A stretch of DNA of 32,421 nt from Chloroflexota bacterium (GTDB taxonomy: Bacteria; Chloroflexota; JAJPGV01): the NCBI GenBank assembly GCA_021325635.1, contig JAJPGV010000057.1, forward strand, positions 71,238-103,658, given 5' to 3'. The notes below the pieces were generated by a model. The model had not been told where the DNA came from, did not search any database, and worked only from the letters and a program-made list of their open reading frames with translations. Made by a program: the position numbers and the translations under genes. Below are positions 22,395 to 29,850 of this stretch, piece by piece. Numbering within the stretch: position 1 is the first letter of the stretch; the number at the start of each line of letters is the position of its first letter.

Positions 22395-23777
22395 ATGGCG
22401 ACAGTCTTCGGCGAACAAGCCACACCGGCCGTTCAATCGGGTAGGGTGGAGACCGCCATTGAACCGCCACGGAGCCGGCTTGCTACCGAAGAGTTCGCAC
22501 GCTATCTGGAGCGTGTAACTGCCATACACAGCCGGCTCTCACGTATGGTGCTGGACGGCGATGGGCTGGAAGCTATTGTGACTACCCTCAGCCACCTGCT
22601 CGACCGGCCGGTGCTGGTGCAGGATCGCTTCTTCAAGCTCCTGGCCAGCTCAGATGGCTGCGAAGACGATCTGTCGGTGGCCGAGGCGTTCGAAGACTCG
22701 CGCGTCGCCGACCGAGTGAAGAGGATCGTGCAGGAGCACCGTCCGGCTCAGTTCCCGGCGGCGCCGGATTTGGGCATGACCCGCGCGCGCGTCATGGCGC
22801 CGGTGGTGGTCGGCCAGGAGATGGTGGGCTACGTGTCGATCCTCGAAAACGACCGGCCCATCGAGGACATCGATTTCACCACCGCGGAGCATGCGGCGAC
22901 GGTCCTGGCGCTCGAGGCCATGAAGGAGCGGACCGCGTTCGAAGTGGAGAACCGGCTGAAGGGGAACTTCACGGAGGATCTCCTGTCGGGCAGCTACAGC
23001 GACGAACGGTCGATGCTGGCCCGCGCCCGCCATCTCGGCTATAACCTGGCGCAGAACCATTACCTGCTGCTCGTCGAGCCAGACGAGCAGCCTGCGCCGC
23101 ATCACCGCCGTAAAGGTGAGCTCGAGAGCTCGCGCCTGCGAAACGACCTTGAAGAGATCGTTTTGGGCTTCGTTCAGAAGAGTGCTCCCGGCAGCATCGT
23201 GGCCCCCCGACCGCACGGCGTGGTGGTGCTGATCCCTGAAGCCTTCATGGGCTCCACCCAGCAGGCGATCGAGACGCTGACCAGCAACCTCCACAGTCGG
23301 GTCATGCAGGTGCTGCCGGAAGTGCCGATCTCGATCGGCATTGGGCGGCTGTGCAAGGCGATTGGCGACTTCAAGGAGTCCTTCTCGGAAGCGCGCCGTG
23401 CGCTGGACATCATCCGGCGCTGCCACAAGCAGAGCCAGGTGATCTTCTTCCATTCCCTGGGTGTCTATCGTCTGTTCTCGCTGATCGAGGATCGCACCGA
23501 GCTCATGAAGCTGGCCGAGCAGACGCTGGGTCCGCTGCTGGAATACGATCGCGTACATGCCACCACGCTCGTACGGACCCTCGGCTACTACCTGGAGAGC
23601 GGCCGCAACCTGGAAAGCTCGGCTCGGGCGATGTTCATCCATGTCAATACGCTGAAGTACCGGCTGAAGCGGATCCAGGAGATCGCACGCCTTGACCTGA
23701 ATGACGCGGAACAGCGCTTTAACGTGCACCTGGCGGTCAAGATCCTCCAGGCAATCGGCCACGAGGCGGAGCTCTAG
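22395..23777 (+). CDS. PucR-family transcriptional regulator (GAF-like sensor, PucR C-terminal HTH)
   Basis: 460 residues. The N-terminal part (about 70-200) is a GAF-like sensory domain: LEAIVTTLSHLLDRPVLVQD, MAPVVVGQEMVGYVSILEND, AEHAATVLALEAMKE. A GGDEF-related, PucR-type middle domain follows (SIGIGRLCKAIGDFKESFSE, ARRALDII). The C-terminus is the PucR helix-turn-helix, with LVRTLGYYLESGRNLESSAR, FIHVNTLKYRLKRIQEI and the LDLNDAEQRFNVHLAVKIL end. Relatives (PucR, CdaR) activate purine, sugar-acid or amino-acid catabolism genes; the ligand here is unknown. The ATG at 22395 has GGGAGGGG about 7 nt upstream; the ATG at 22359 lacks one. Confidence 0.9.
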   Translation: MATVFGEQATPAVQSGRVETAIEPPRSRLATEEFARYLERVTAIHSRLSRMVLDGDGLEAIVTTLSHLLDRPVLVQDRFFKLLASSDGCEDDLSVAEAFEDSRVADRVKRIVQEHRPAQFPAAPDLGMTRARVMAPVVVGQEMVGYVSILENDRPIEDIDFTTAEHAATVLALEAMKERTAFEVENRLKGNFTEDLLSGSYSDERSMLARARHLGYNLAQNHYLLLVEPDEQPAPHHRRKGELESSRLRNDLEEIVLGFVQKSAPGSIVAPRPHGVVVLIPEAFMGSTQQAIETLTSNLHSRVMQVLPEVPISIGIGRLCKAIGDFKESFSEARRALDIIRRCHKQSQVIFFHSLGVYRLFSLIEDRTELMKLAEQTLGPLLEYDRVHATTLVRTLGYYLESGRNLESSARAMFIHVNTLKYRLKRIQEIARLDLNDAEQRFNVHLAVKILQAIGHEAEL

Positions 23778-23810
23778 CGCCGTAGATCCCCGGCTGCCCC
23801 AGCCTTCCGG

Positions 23811-24785
23811 CTAGCGAACGTTGATGGTGGCTACCCCGGCTTGGATGTCGAGCTGCACGCGGTTCCCGGCCGAGTCGTAGTCGGGCGATTGGAAACTCCG
23901 CCGTCCGGCTTGTCCTGAGGAGATCTCGGGGAAGCGGCCGGTATCGACGTTGAGCGTGCTGAGCCCGCCTTCATATTGAATCTGCGCAGCTACTCCTTGG
24001 GGCACCTCGACGTTCAGCGTCGCGGCGCCGCCCTTGATGGTCGCGTTGGTGAGGCCCGTGGCTGGCAGTATCACCGTGGTGGTGCTGGCGCCCATCTGCA
24101 GCTGAAGATTGCTGACCTGGAGCTTGGTCAGATCGAGATGGGCGGTTGATGCGCCGTACTGCACGTTCAGCGTCAGCGGCACGCTGGGGGTCAGCAGCAG
24201 GCTCGTATCGTTGGCGCGGCTGTCAAAGGGGCCGCGGCCGCCGGTGACGTAGCTGAGCTGTGCAGAGCCGTTGTCGACGCGGTAGGAAGCCCGCGGCCGA
24301 GATTGATCCGGGCCGTTGAAGGTGAGCTCCGCCAGGCGGTCGCCCGGGGTGTCGAGCGCGCCGACTGAGAAGTCTCCCGCTCCAAACTGCAGGTGAACGG
24401 AGGCTTGCGTCGCTCCCTGCAGCGTTTGGGTCAGCGTGGCGGTTCGGATTGGACCGGCCGGCCCAATCGGCGGCAGCCAGCCGGTTAGGGCGGCTGCCAA
24501 GGCCAGGCCGAGCACCGCCAGCAGTACCAGCAAGCTCACGGCGGCGGCAACAGCGCCGCGACCGAATCCGCCCAGGACCAGATCGAGACCAATCAGGATG
24601 AGAATCAACGGCCACAGCTGCCACAACGTGCGCCACAGCTCCCAGCTGAGGATGCCCAAGTTCTGGAGCAGCAGGATGACGCCGACGGTAATCAGCAGCA
24701 GCGGCCACACCAGGCCGCGGCGCCGGCGCCGGTAGCGAGCATAGGGGGGCGGGGCAGCCTGGGTGGGGGGGAACGTGCTGGCCAC
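23811..24785 (-). CDS. LiaF-like protein: DUF5668 membrane part plus toast-rack domain
   Basis: 324 residues. A Pro-rich then Arg-rich cytoplasmic start (YARYRRRRRG) is followed by the LiaI/LiaF-like transmembrane module WPLLLITVGVILLLQNLGIL and LWQLWPLILILIGLDLVLGG, then a third helix (about 81-103). Residues about 120-324 form a repetitive beta domain of the toast-rack/DUF4097 kind, with recurring patterns such as VHLQFGAGDFSVG, LNVQYGASTAHLDL, LQLQMGASTTTVILP and ATIKGGAATLNVEVP. LiaF-type proteins restrain envelope-stress signalling in Firmicutes. GTG at 24785 with GGAGG 8 nt upstream; starts 2 nt after the PspC stop, so co-transcribed. The longer frame to 25277 is a shadow of the PspC gene. 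Confidence 0.85.
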   Translation of the reverse strand: MASTFPPTQAAPPPYARYRRRRRGLVWPLLLITVGVILLLQNLGILSWELWRTLWQLWPLILILIGLDLVLGGFGRGAVAAAVSLLVLLAVLGLALAAALTGWLPPIGPAGPIRTATLTQTLQGATQASVHLQFGAGDFSVGALDTPGDRLAELTFNGPDQSRPRASYRVDNGSAQLSYVTGGRGPFDSRANDTSLLLTPSVPLTLNVQYGASTAHLDLTKLQVSNLQLQMGASTTTVILPATGLTNATIKGGAATLNVEVPQGVAAQIQYEGGLSTLNVDTGRFPEISSGQAGRRSFQSPDYDSAGNRVQLDIQAGVATINVR

Positions 24786-24787
24786 GA

Positions 24788-25342
24788 TCAGGCCCTCCAG
24801 TCCGAACGGCGCAAGAGCAGTGCGGCGCCGAGCACGATCAGCACTACTGCCCAGGCCACGTGCCAGTTGATCCAGCGAAAGAGCCCGGCCTGGGCGGTCA
24901 AGAACAGCAGGCCGAGGGCAATCAACACTATGCCGGCCGAGCGGCGCCTGCGGGCTCGATGCTCGCCGTACCAGTCCTCGTTGGGCCCGTAAGGACGGGA
25001 GCCGGGTGGGCTGGGATTGGTCCAACCAGCGGCGTCGGCAGCCACGGAACCGCTCGCCTCGGCCTGGGCGCCCTCCGTTGGTTGGTCTGCCGCGGCGGCT
25101 GGCCCCGGCCAGGCCGAGCTCCCAAGGTCGGTATCTTGCGGCATGATTATCCAGAGGACGCAATACACGGCCAGGGCGAGTCCGGCCGTGACGATGGTGG
25201 CTACTACCCAGATCAGCCGCATCAACACCGGGTCTACGTCGAAGTATTCGGCCATGCCGCCGGCGACGCCGGCCCACATCCGTTCCCGGCTGCTGCGCCG
25301 TAGGCGCCTTGGCTCCTGCCTTCGCCAGATATCCTGCTCCAT
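24788..25342 (-). CDS. PspC-domain envelope-stress protein with LiaI-like C-terminus
   Basis: 184 residues. PspC domain at about 14-68: RRLRRSSRERMWAGVAGGMA, EYFDVDPVLMRLIWVVATIV, YCVLWIIMP. A Pro/Ala/Gly linker (about 70-120) leads to two further helices, SAGIVLIALGLLFLTAQAGL and AWAVVLIVLGAALLLRR, like the membrane part of LiaI/LiaF. PspC senses or relays membrane stress. ATG at 25342 with GGAGG 11 nt upstream. It is first in an operon with the LiaF-like gene and divergent from the ECF sigma gene, 131 bp apart, suggesting one envelope-stress unit. Confidence 0.88.
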   Translation of the reverse strand: MEQDIWRRQEPRRLRRSSRERMWAGVAGGMAEYFDVDPVLMRLIWVVATIVTAGLALAVYCVLWIIMPQDTDLGSSAWPGPAAAADQPTEGAQAEASGSVAADAAGWTNPSPPGSRPYGPNEDWYGEHRARRRRSAGIVLIALGLLFLTAQAGLFRWINWHVAWAVVLIVLGAALLLRRSDWRA

Positions 25343-25473
25343 GCGAACACGGCCCTCCAACTTCTTCGTCTGCCTATTCGACGTGCGCAATTCGGGCATT
25401 GTTGCGCATGGCCCCGATCCCGGTGCAACAGCAGCCCGCGCACAGCCGTCTAACTCGAGGATGGGCAGGGGTG

Positions 25474-26073
25474 ATGCTGGATAGTCTGGCGCCACTGATC
25501 CAGCGTGCTCAGTCCGGCGACGCGACAGCTATGGGTGAGCTGATAGCGTCCCAACAAACGTACGTCTACAGCGTCGCGATCGGGATCATGCGCAACCAGC
25601 CGGACGCCATGGACATGACTCAAGAGGCGTTCCTGCGGGTCTTGCGCGTGCTGCCGACATACCGTGGCGAGACGAAGTTCACGACCTGGCTGTACCGGCT
25701 CGTCGCGAATGTGTGCCTGGACGAGCTGAGGCGCCGTGGACGTTTGCCGCGATCGTTCGGTCAGGATGGGACGCGGCCGTCCGTCGAGGACGTTTGGGAA
25801 ACGGATCCCCTGGCTCAGCCCGAAGCGTTTGTGAGTGCGGCTGAAACGGCGCGCGAGGTTCGCCAGGCGCTGGCGGCATTGACGACGGCGCAGCGATTGG
25901 CATTGACGCTGTATTACTTCGAAGACATGCGCTACGAGGACATCGCCCAGGTGATGGATCTTCCGTTGAATACCGTGAAAAGCCACATTCGCCGCGCCAA
26001 GCAACGGCTGGCGGAATCCGTTGAAAGCCGTCACAATGGAAAGGAATCGCTGACATGGACTGCCGGGACGTAA
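25474..26073 (+). CDS. ECF-type RNA polymerase sigma factor
   Basis: 199 residues. Region 2: YVYSVAIGIMRNQPDAMDMT, QEAFLRVLRVLPTYRGETKF and TTWLYRLVANVCLDELRRR. Region 4: LTTAQRLALTLYYFEDMRYE and DIAQVMDLPLNTVKSHIRRA, a typical helix-turn-helix. The short linker between them has no region 3. The ATG at 25474 (or the GTG three bases earlier) fits the family start; the frame open from 25309 runs back through the PspC gene. The anti-sigma gene overlaps its last 19 bp, so the two are translationally coupled. Likely targets include the divergent PspC and LiaF-like genes. Confidence 0.93.
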   Translation: MLDSLAPLIQRAQSGDATAMGELIASQQTYVYSVAIGIMRNQPDAMDMTQEAFLRVLRVLPTYRGETKFTTWLYRLVANVCLDELRRRGRLPRSFGQDGTRPSVEDVWETDPLAQPEAFVSAAETAREVRQALAALTTAQRLALTLYYFEDMRYEDIAQVMDLPLNTVKSHIRRAKQRLAESVESRHNGKESLTWTAGT

Positions 26074-26579
26074 GAACGCTGCTGCTGGACGGCGAACAGC
26101 TTCGCGATGCTGGCTTGGACCAACACCTGCGGGCCTGTGCCGGCTGCTCCGGCTTTCGGCAGAGGCTGGATCGTTTGGACGTGGTGCTCCGCTCCGAGCT
26201 CGTGGTCGAGCCTCCCCCAGCGCTCAAGCTGAACCTCGCGCGGTTGAGTGGGCCGCAGTCCAAGAGGACGGCGGCGTCCTCCTTGTGGCATCGCCTCAGC
26301 GGCTTCGGCTTCGGCTGGGTCCCGGCCTTGGTCCAGTTCGTCGTCGTGGCGGCCTTGGTGTACAGCGGGTTTCAATCCCTGATGTGGCTCAGCTCGACCG
26401 GCCTGGAGCTGGGAGACGTGCCATATGCCCTTTCGTTGCTGGTATCGTCCCCGGCCGCCGCGTACGCCAACGAGCTTGCCCAAACCGGCCAGCAGCTGCT
26501 CATGGGCCTCCTGGTGGGATGCGCCGCCTGGCTGGTCGCCCGCGAGTACGCGCTGGCACGGCGCGATCGGCTACGCTGA
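26055..26579 (+). CDS. zinc-binding anti-sigma factor, membrane anchored
   Basis: 174 residues. The N-terminal zinc-binding anti-sigma motif is H24-x3-C28-x2-C31 in QHLRACAGCSGF, preceded by MDCRDVRTLLLDGE. Two hydrophobic helices follow (about 93-110 with VPALVQFVVVAALVYSG, and about 151-166 with LLMGLLVGCAAWLVARE). It would hold the ECF sigma factor at the membrane until stress, and ZAS motifs in other proteins may respond to redox. The gene overlaps the sigma factor by 19 bp. The extracytoplasmic part between the helices is short (about 40 residues). Confidence 0.9.
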   Translation: MDCRDVRTLLLDGEQLRDAGLDQHLRACAGCSGFRQRLDRLDVVLRSELVVEPPPALKLNLARLSGPQSKRTAASSLWHRLSGFGFGWVPALVQFVVVAALVYSGFQSLMWLSSTGLELGDVPYALSLLVSSPAAAYANELAQTGQQLLMGLLVGCAAWLVAREYALARRDRLR

Positions 26580-27319
26580 CGCACGTTCCATCTCCTCTTC
26601 GCTACCTCTCTCTGCCGTCAACCCAATCCGCCGCCCGTAAGCTGGCCGACGGCGGAGCAGCCGAGGGCACAGTGGTCGTGGCGGCGGAGCAGACTGCTGG
26701 CCGGGGCCGGGCGGGACGATCGTTTCACTCGCCCTCCGGTGGCTTGTACTTCTCTATCGTCCTGCGTCCCTCGGCCAGCCTTGCCCAGGTACCCGTTCTG
26801 GGCCTGGCGGCCGGATTGGCCGTCGCCGAAGCGGTTCAGGACGTTGCTGGGGTGAGGCCCACGTTGAAATGGCCCAACGACCTGCTGCTGGCGGGCCGAA
26901 AGCTGGCTGGCATTCTGGCCGAAAGCACGGCCGCACGAGACGGCTCCCGCTGTGTCATTCTGGGGGTTGGCATCAACGTCAACGTCGGGACGGATGCGCT
27001 GGGAGCGGAGCTCGCCCGGACTGCCACGAGCCTGCTCAGCGAGTGCGGGCGGACGTACGACTTGGACGAGCTCCTCGCTGCTGTGCTGGCGCATCTGGAT
27101 ATGCGTACCAGTCAGTTCCGAAGCTCAGGTCCGAGCAGCGTGATCGACGATTGGCGGTTGTGGCCGAATATGCTCGGGCAGGCCGTGCACGTGACAAGCG
27201 CAGCCGGCGGGTTCGACGGCATCGCCCGCGACCTCGATGTGGATGGCGCCTTGTTGGTCAGCAGCGGAGACGTGATGCGCCGTGTGGTAGCGAGTGACGT
27301 GCGCCTCGCTCCGGTTTAG
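26519..27319 (+). CDS. birA: biotin-protein ligase, catalytic domains only
   Basis: Attaches biotin to the carrier domain of biotin-dependent carboxylases through biotinyl-AMP. Family landmarks: GRGRAGRSFHSPSGGLYFSI (biotinyl-5'-AMP binding glycine-rich loop), LKWPNDLLLAGRKLAGIL, and the ILGVGINVNV strand. A small C-terminal SH3-like domain follows. No N-terminal DNA-binding domain, so no self-regulation. The start is a problem: homology begins near SPLRYLSLPSTQS (26588), but the nearest ATG (26519) adds 22 residues inside the anti-sigma gene, and the only start-like codon at the expected place is a CTG at 26576, overlapping the anti-sigma stop as CTGA. The boundary given is the ATG. Confidence 0.85.
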   Translation: MRRLAGRPRVRAGTARSATLTHVPSPLRYLSLPSTQSAARKLADGGAAEGTVVVAAEQTAGRGRAGRSFHSPSGGLYFSIVLRPSASLAQVPVLGLAAGLAVAEAVQDVAGVRPTLKWPNDLLLAGRKLAGILAESTAARDGSRCVILGVGINVNVGTDALGAELARTATSLLSECGRTYDLDELLAAVLAHLDMRTSQFRSSGPSSVIDDWRLWPNMLGQAVHVTSAAGGFDGIARDLDVDGALLVSSGDVMRRVVASDVRLAPV

Positions 27320-27322
27320 AAT
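27317..27322 (+). promoter_or_regulatory. -10 box TAGAAT upstream of the small helical protein
   Basis: TAGAAT overlaps the birA stop and lies 17 nt upstream of the GTG at 27340. Confidence 0.35.
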
Positions 27323-27339
27323 GGCCGCGGTGACGCCTC

Positions 27340-27561
27340 GTGGCCGATAGCAAGGTCGACCAGCTGCGCGACATTGCCCGTCGCTTCAAGGCCGGCGAGC
27401 TGTCCCTTCACGACGCAGCGCTTGAAGCCGGCATGAGTGAAGCGCAGTTCACCAAGGTCGTGCAGGGCTATGCCTGGGTCGAGGAGAAGGCCGGGAAGCT
27501 GGCCGGTGGCGCCGCCCGCGCGGGTCGCCGCCTGTGGGACCGTTGGTCAGGCAAACCCTGA
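27340..27561 (+). CDS. small helical protein, hypothetical
   Basis: 73 residues, GTG start. Almost entirely helical and charged: DQLRDIARRFKAGELSLHDA, ALEAGMSEAQFTKVVQGYAW, then a basic Gly/Ala/Arg tail. No family recognised. The first 45 residues resemble small helix-turn-helix-like bundles, but this is weak. It follows birA by 20 bp and may be co-transcribed or use TAGAAT. Composition and third-position GC bias match neighbouring genes, which favours a real gene. Confidence 0.55.
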   Translation: MADSKVDQLRDIARRFKAGELSLHDAALEAGMSEAQFTKVVQGYAWVEEKAGKLAGGAARAGRRLWDRWSGKP

Positions 27562-27574
27562 GCTGGGCGTCCTT

Positions 27575-27931
27575 CTAGACCTGGATCGCCGCTTCCTGCA
27601 AATCGAACACTTCGACTCCGGTCTCGGGGTCGGCTCCCAGGTCGTCCAGGAGCACCCGGTCGAGCCACATGCCGAAGTCCTTTGGGGCGAGCTTGGGGCT
27701 GATCATAAAGGTACCATCGACGGCTCCCCTGCGCCGTAGCCCCTCCTCGGCAGCCGGCGACGGCTGGCTCAGCTCGCATACGCAGATAACGACGTTGTCG
27801 TGCCTCCTGAGGACAAAGCGCGCAACGTCGGTGACGAGCGAGACGCAGCGGGTGTCCTTGCCTTCAGCAAGACGGTCGAATTGAACGGCTAGATAGCCAC
27901 TTCGGGTACGAGAATCCAACTTGCCCCCCAT
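27575..27931 (-). CDS. hypothetical protein
   Basis: 118 residues, not recognised. No signal peptide or membrane segment. It has alternating strands (SGYLAVQFDRL, RCVSLVTDVARFVL, NVVICVCELS) and ends with LDRVLLDDLGADPETGVEVF. Convergent with the small helical protein, 13 bp between stops. ATG at 27931, no strong ribosome-binding site. Reading-frame quality is reasonable but no homology supports it. Confidence 0.55.
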   Translation of the reverse strand: MGGKLDSRTRSGYLAVQFDRLAEGKDTRCVSLVTDVARFVLRRHDNVVICVCELSQPSPAAEEGLRRRGAVDGTFMISPKLAPKDFGMWLDRVLLDDLGADPETGVEVFDLQEAAIQV

Positions 27932-28014
27932 GAACCATGGAATATCGTTGCGAATCTAGTGCTGCTTGGCAAGTGTCGCTGCCGAACAAAGTATCCGCCG
28001 ATCAGTCGTCGGCC

Positions 28015-28554
28015 TCATCTCTCGCCGGCGCTCAGGCGCTCGATCGCCCGGCTGGGCACCATCAGCGTGAGCTTCGTGCCTGTCTCGCGCTGAGCGATGC
28101 GCTCGATGTTGGCGACCACGAAGCGTTGCCACTTGGCTGCTTCGGGGCTGGCCATGATGTCGGACCGATGCTGGATGGCCGTCAACGTGTGGATGATGAG
28201 GCCCAGCTCGCTGCGCTGGTAGAAGTAGCGTGCGTAGGCCTGGGTCAAGGCCTTGTACAGCTCGCCCTTCTCGGCGCCGGTGAGCTTCTGCAGCGCCGCG
28301 CTGGAGAACTTGGTGATCGGCAAGGACGAGCGGACGTCTTCGGCCCGGGCTGCTTCGAGCTCGGGCCCGAGCGCCATCCTGCGACCCTCGGCCCGTCCGC
28401 CCCACAGCCAGCTATCGACTACATCCGAGTGCACCAGCTCGATCTCGCCAGCCTTGCCCTGCGCCAGCAGGCGCCTGACCGCTTCAGCTTCCGGATCCGT
28501 CTTCTTCTCGATCAACAGGTTCAGCGCCGCGGTGTCGAGGTAGATACGTGGCAC
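28015..28554 (-). CDS. PIN-like protein, possibly degenerate
   Basis: 179 residues. The start MPRIYLDTAALNLLIEKK followed by AEAVRRLLAQGKAGEIELVH resembles the first strand and helices of PIN-domain nucleases (YLDTNVLL), with D7 in the place of the first catalytic Asp. The usual later acidic residues are not in clear positions, and SLPITKFSSAALQKL and ITHTL-like stretches do not match the second and third PIN motifs well. No antitoxin gene is adjacent. GTG at 28554 with TACGAT 8 nt upstream. The assignment is tentative. Confidence 0.6.
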   Translation of the reverse strand: MPRIYLDTAALNLLIEKKTDPEAEAVRRLLAQGKAGEIELVHSDVVDSWLWGGRAEGRRMALGPELEAARAEDVRSSLPITKFSSAALQKLTGAEKGELYKALTQAYARYFYQRSELGLIIHTLTAIQHRSDIMASPEAAKWQRFVVANIERIAQRETGTKLTLMVPSRAIERLSAGER

Positions 28555-28562
28555 TTACGCCG

Positions 28563-28568
28563 ATCGTA
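28563..28568 (-). promoter_or_regulatory. -10 box TACGAT, leaderless type
   Basis: Minus-strand TACGAT ends 8 nt before the GTG at 28554; located in the 22-bp gap behind the transferase gene. Confidence 0.4.
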
Positions 28569-28576
28569 ACAGCCGC

Positions 28577-29623
28577 CTAACGCGTGGTGCCGCGACGAGT
28601 CAACATTCCAAGCAGCAGAGCCATGACCAGCACGAGCCCGACGAGGCCATAGATCTTGAGCCCCAGGCCGATGCTGCTGTTGCTCGTGAAGACAAAGGCG
28701 AACAGGCCGAAGACCGCCGAGATGCTGCAGTACAGCAGCAGCGTCGCGCCTGGGGATAGGCCTACGTCGAGCAGCCGGTGGAAGAGGTGGCTGCGATCTC
28801 CTTGCCAGAACGGCTGGTGCCTCAGCGATCGCAACAGGATCAGCAGCGCCACGTCCAATACCGGCACGCCGACCACGAGCAGGGCGGTGGCTAACTTGGC
28901 GCCGCCGACGATCGACAGCGCCGCCAGCATGAACCCCAGAAACCAGGCTCCGCTCGTCCCCATGAACGTGTGTGAGCGGGAGAGGTTATGCGGCAGGAAG
29001 CCGCAGGCCGCGCCGGCTAGTGCGAAGCACAGGATCGCGACGTCGGTCTGGCCGAGCCGGAGAGACACCAGGCCCAGGACCGCCGCGGCGATCGCTGCCA
29101 CGCCGCCGGCCAGCCCGTCCATGCCGTCGAGCAGGTTGACGGTGTTGATCATGCCGGCGATCCAGAACAGCGTGGCTATCACGGCAGCCCATAGAGGTAG
29201 GTGAAGCACTCCGCCGAAGGGTGCGGGGGCGGTGGGATCGCGGACGTCCACGATGTAGATACCGCCGAGAATCGCCAGGCCGGCCGCGCCGAGCTGGGCC
29301 AGCAGCTGAACGGAAGCCGGCAGCTCGTGAAAGCGCGGCACGCGCTTGTCGTCAATCGCGCCGATGCCGACGAGTGCGCAGGCAGCCGCCAGCAGGACGG
29401 CGAACTTCGAGTTCCAGCCGTATCCGGCGAGCAGCGCAGCGGTGCAAAACGCGATCAGCAGGCCTGGCCCGCCCAATCGCGGTCGCAGCCCCTCATGCTT
29501 GCGACGGGCGTCGGGAACGTCGAGGAATCCGAAGCGCACGGCCAGTCGGGATTGTCCGAGGGTGAGGACGTAGCTGAGGAGCGCGGCCAGCGCAAAGGCC
29601 AGGGCTGCGTTTAGGGGACTCAC
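28577..29623 (-). CDS. MraY/WecA-family phospho-sugar transferase with altered catalytic motif
   Basis: 348 residues, about 10-11 transmembrane segments. Polyprenyl-phosphate N-acetylhexosamine-1-phosphate transferase landmarks: FLDVPDARRKHEGLRPRLGG (34-52 region), GAIDDKR with the Asp pair D91-D92, and NTVNLLDGMDGLAGG (160-174). Such enzymes load a sugar phosphate onto undecaprenyl phosphate to start wall or polysaccharide synthesis. Two usually fixed elements differ: F(M/L)GDxGS reads FMGTSGAWFLG, with T223 where the Mg2+-binding Asp should be, and the HxHH cytoplasmic motif reads HLFHR. GTG at 29623; an in-frame TGA lies a short way upstream. Confidence 0.87.
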   Translation of the reverse strand: MSPLNAALAFALAALLSYVLTLGQSRLAVRFGFLDVPDARRKHEGLRPRLGGPGLLIAFCTAALLAGYGWNSKFAVLLAAACALVGIGAIDDKRVPRFHELPASVQLLAQLGAAGLAILGGIYIVDVRDPTAPAPFGGVLHLPLWAAVIATLFWIAGMINTVNLLDGMDGLAGGVAAIAAAVLGLVSLRLGQTDVAILCFALAGAACGFLPHNLSRSHTFMGTSGAWFLGFMLAALSIVGGAKLATALLVVGVPVLDVALLILLRSLRHQPFWQGDRSHLFHRLLDVGLSPGATLLLYCSISAVFGLFAFVFTSNSSIGLGLKIYGLVGLVLVMALLLGMLTRRGTTR

Positions 29624-29850
29624 TCGGAGGGCGGTCGGGAACGGAACTTCAGCACGTAATCACCATAACGACATCATTCTTAGCCCGGTACGAGGGAGCT
29701 GCGCAGCGCTCGTGTGAGCTGTCCGGTAAAGCCTTCGTGGATTGCCACGCTCCCGCAGCACGGAAAAGCGACTTGACGCTACGCGGGTTCGATGCGAATC
29801 TCATGATGCACTCGAAGCTGAGTGTGAGAACGAGAATGAGAGGCAATTGC
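29624..29850. other. divergent promoter region of transferase and solute-binding protein genes
   Basis: No gene is supported. For the plus strand, TTGACG (29773-29778), a 17-bp spacer and GAATCT (29796-29801, preceded by TGC as in extended -10 boxes) form a weak promoter, leaving about 43 nt of leader with an AGAGG ribosome-binding site. A short minus-strand ORF here lacks coding character. Confidence 0.35.

Noticed and set aside
24786-25277. N-terminal extension of the LiaF-like frame
   Set aside because: It runs in another frame through the PspC gene and lacks homology.
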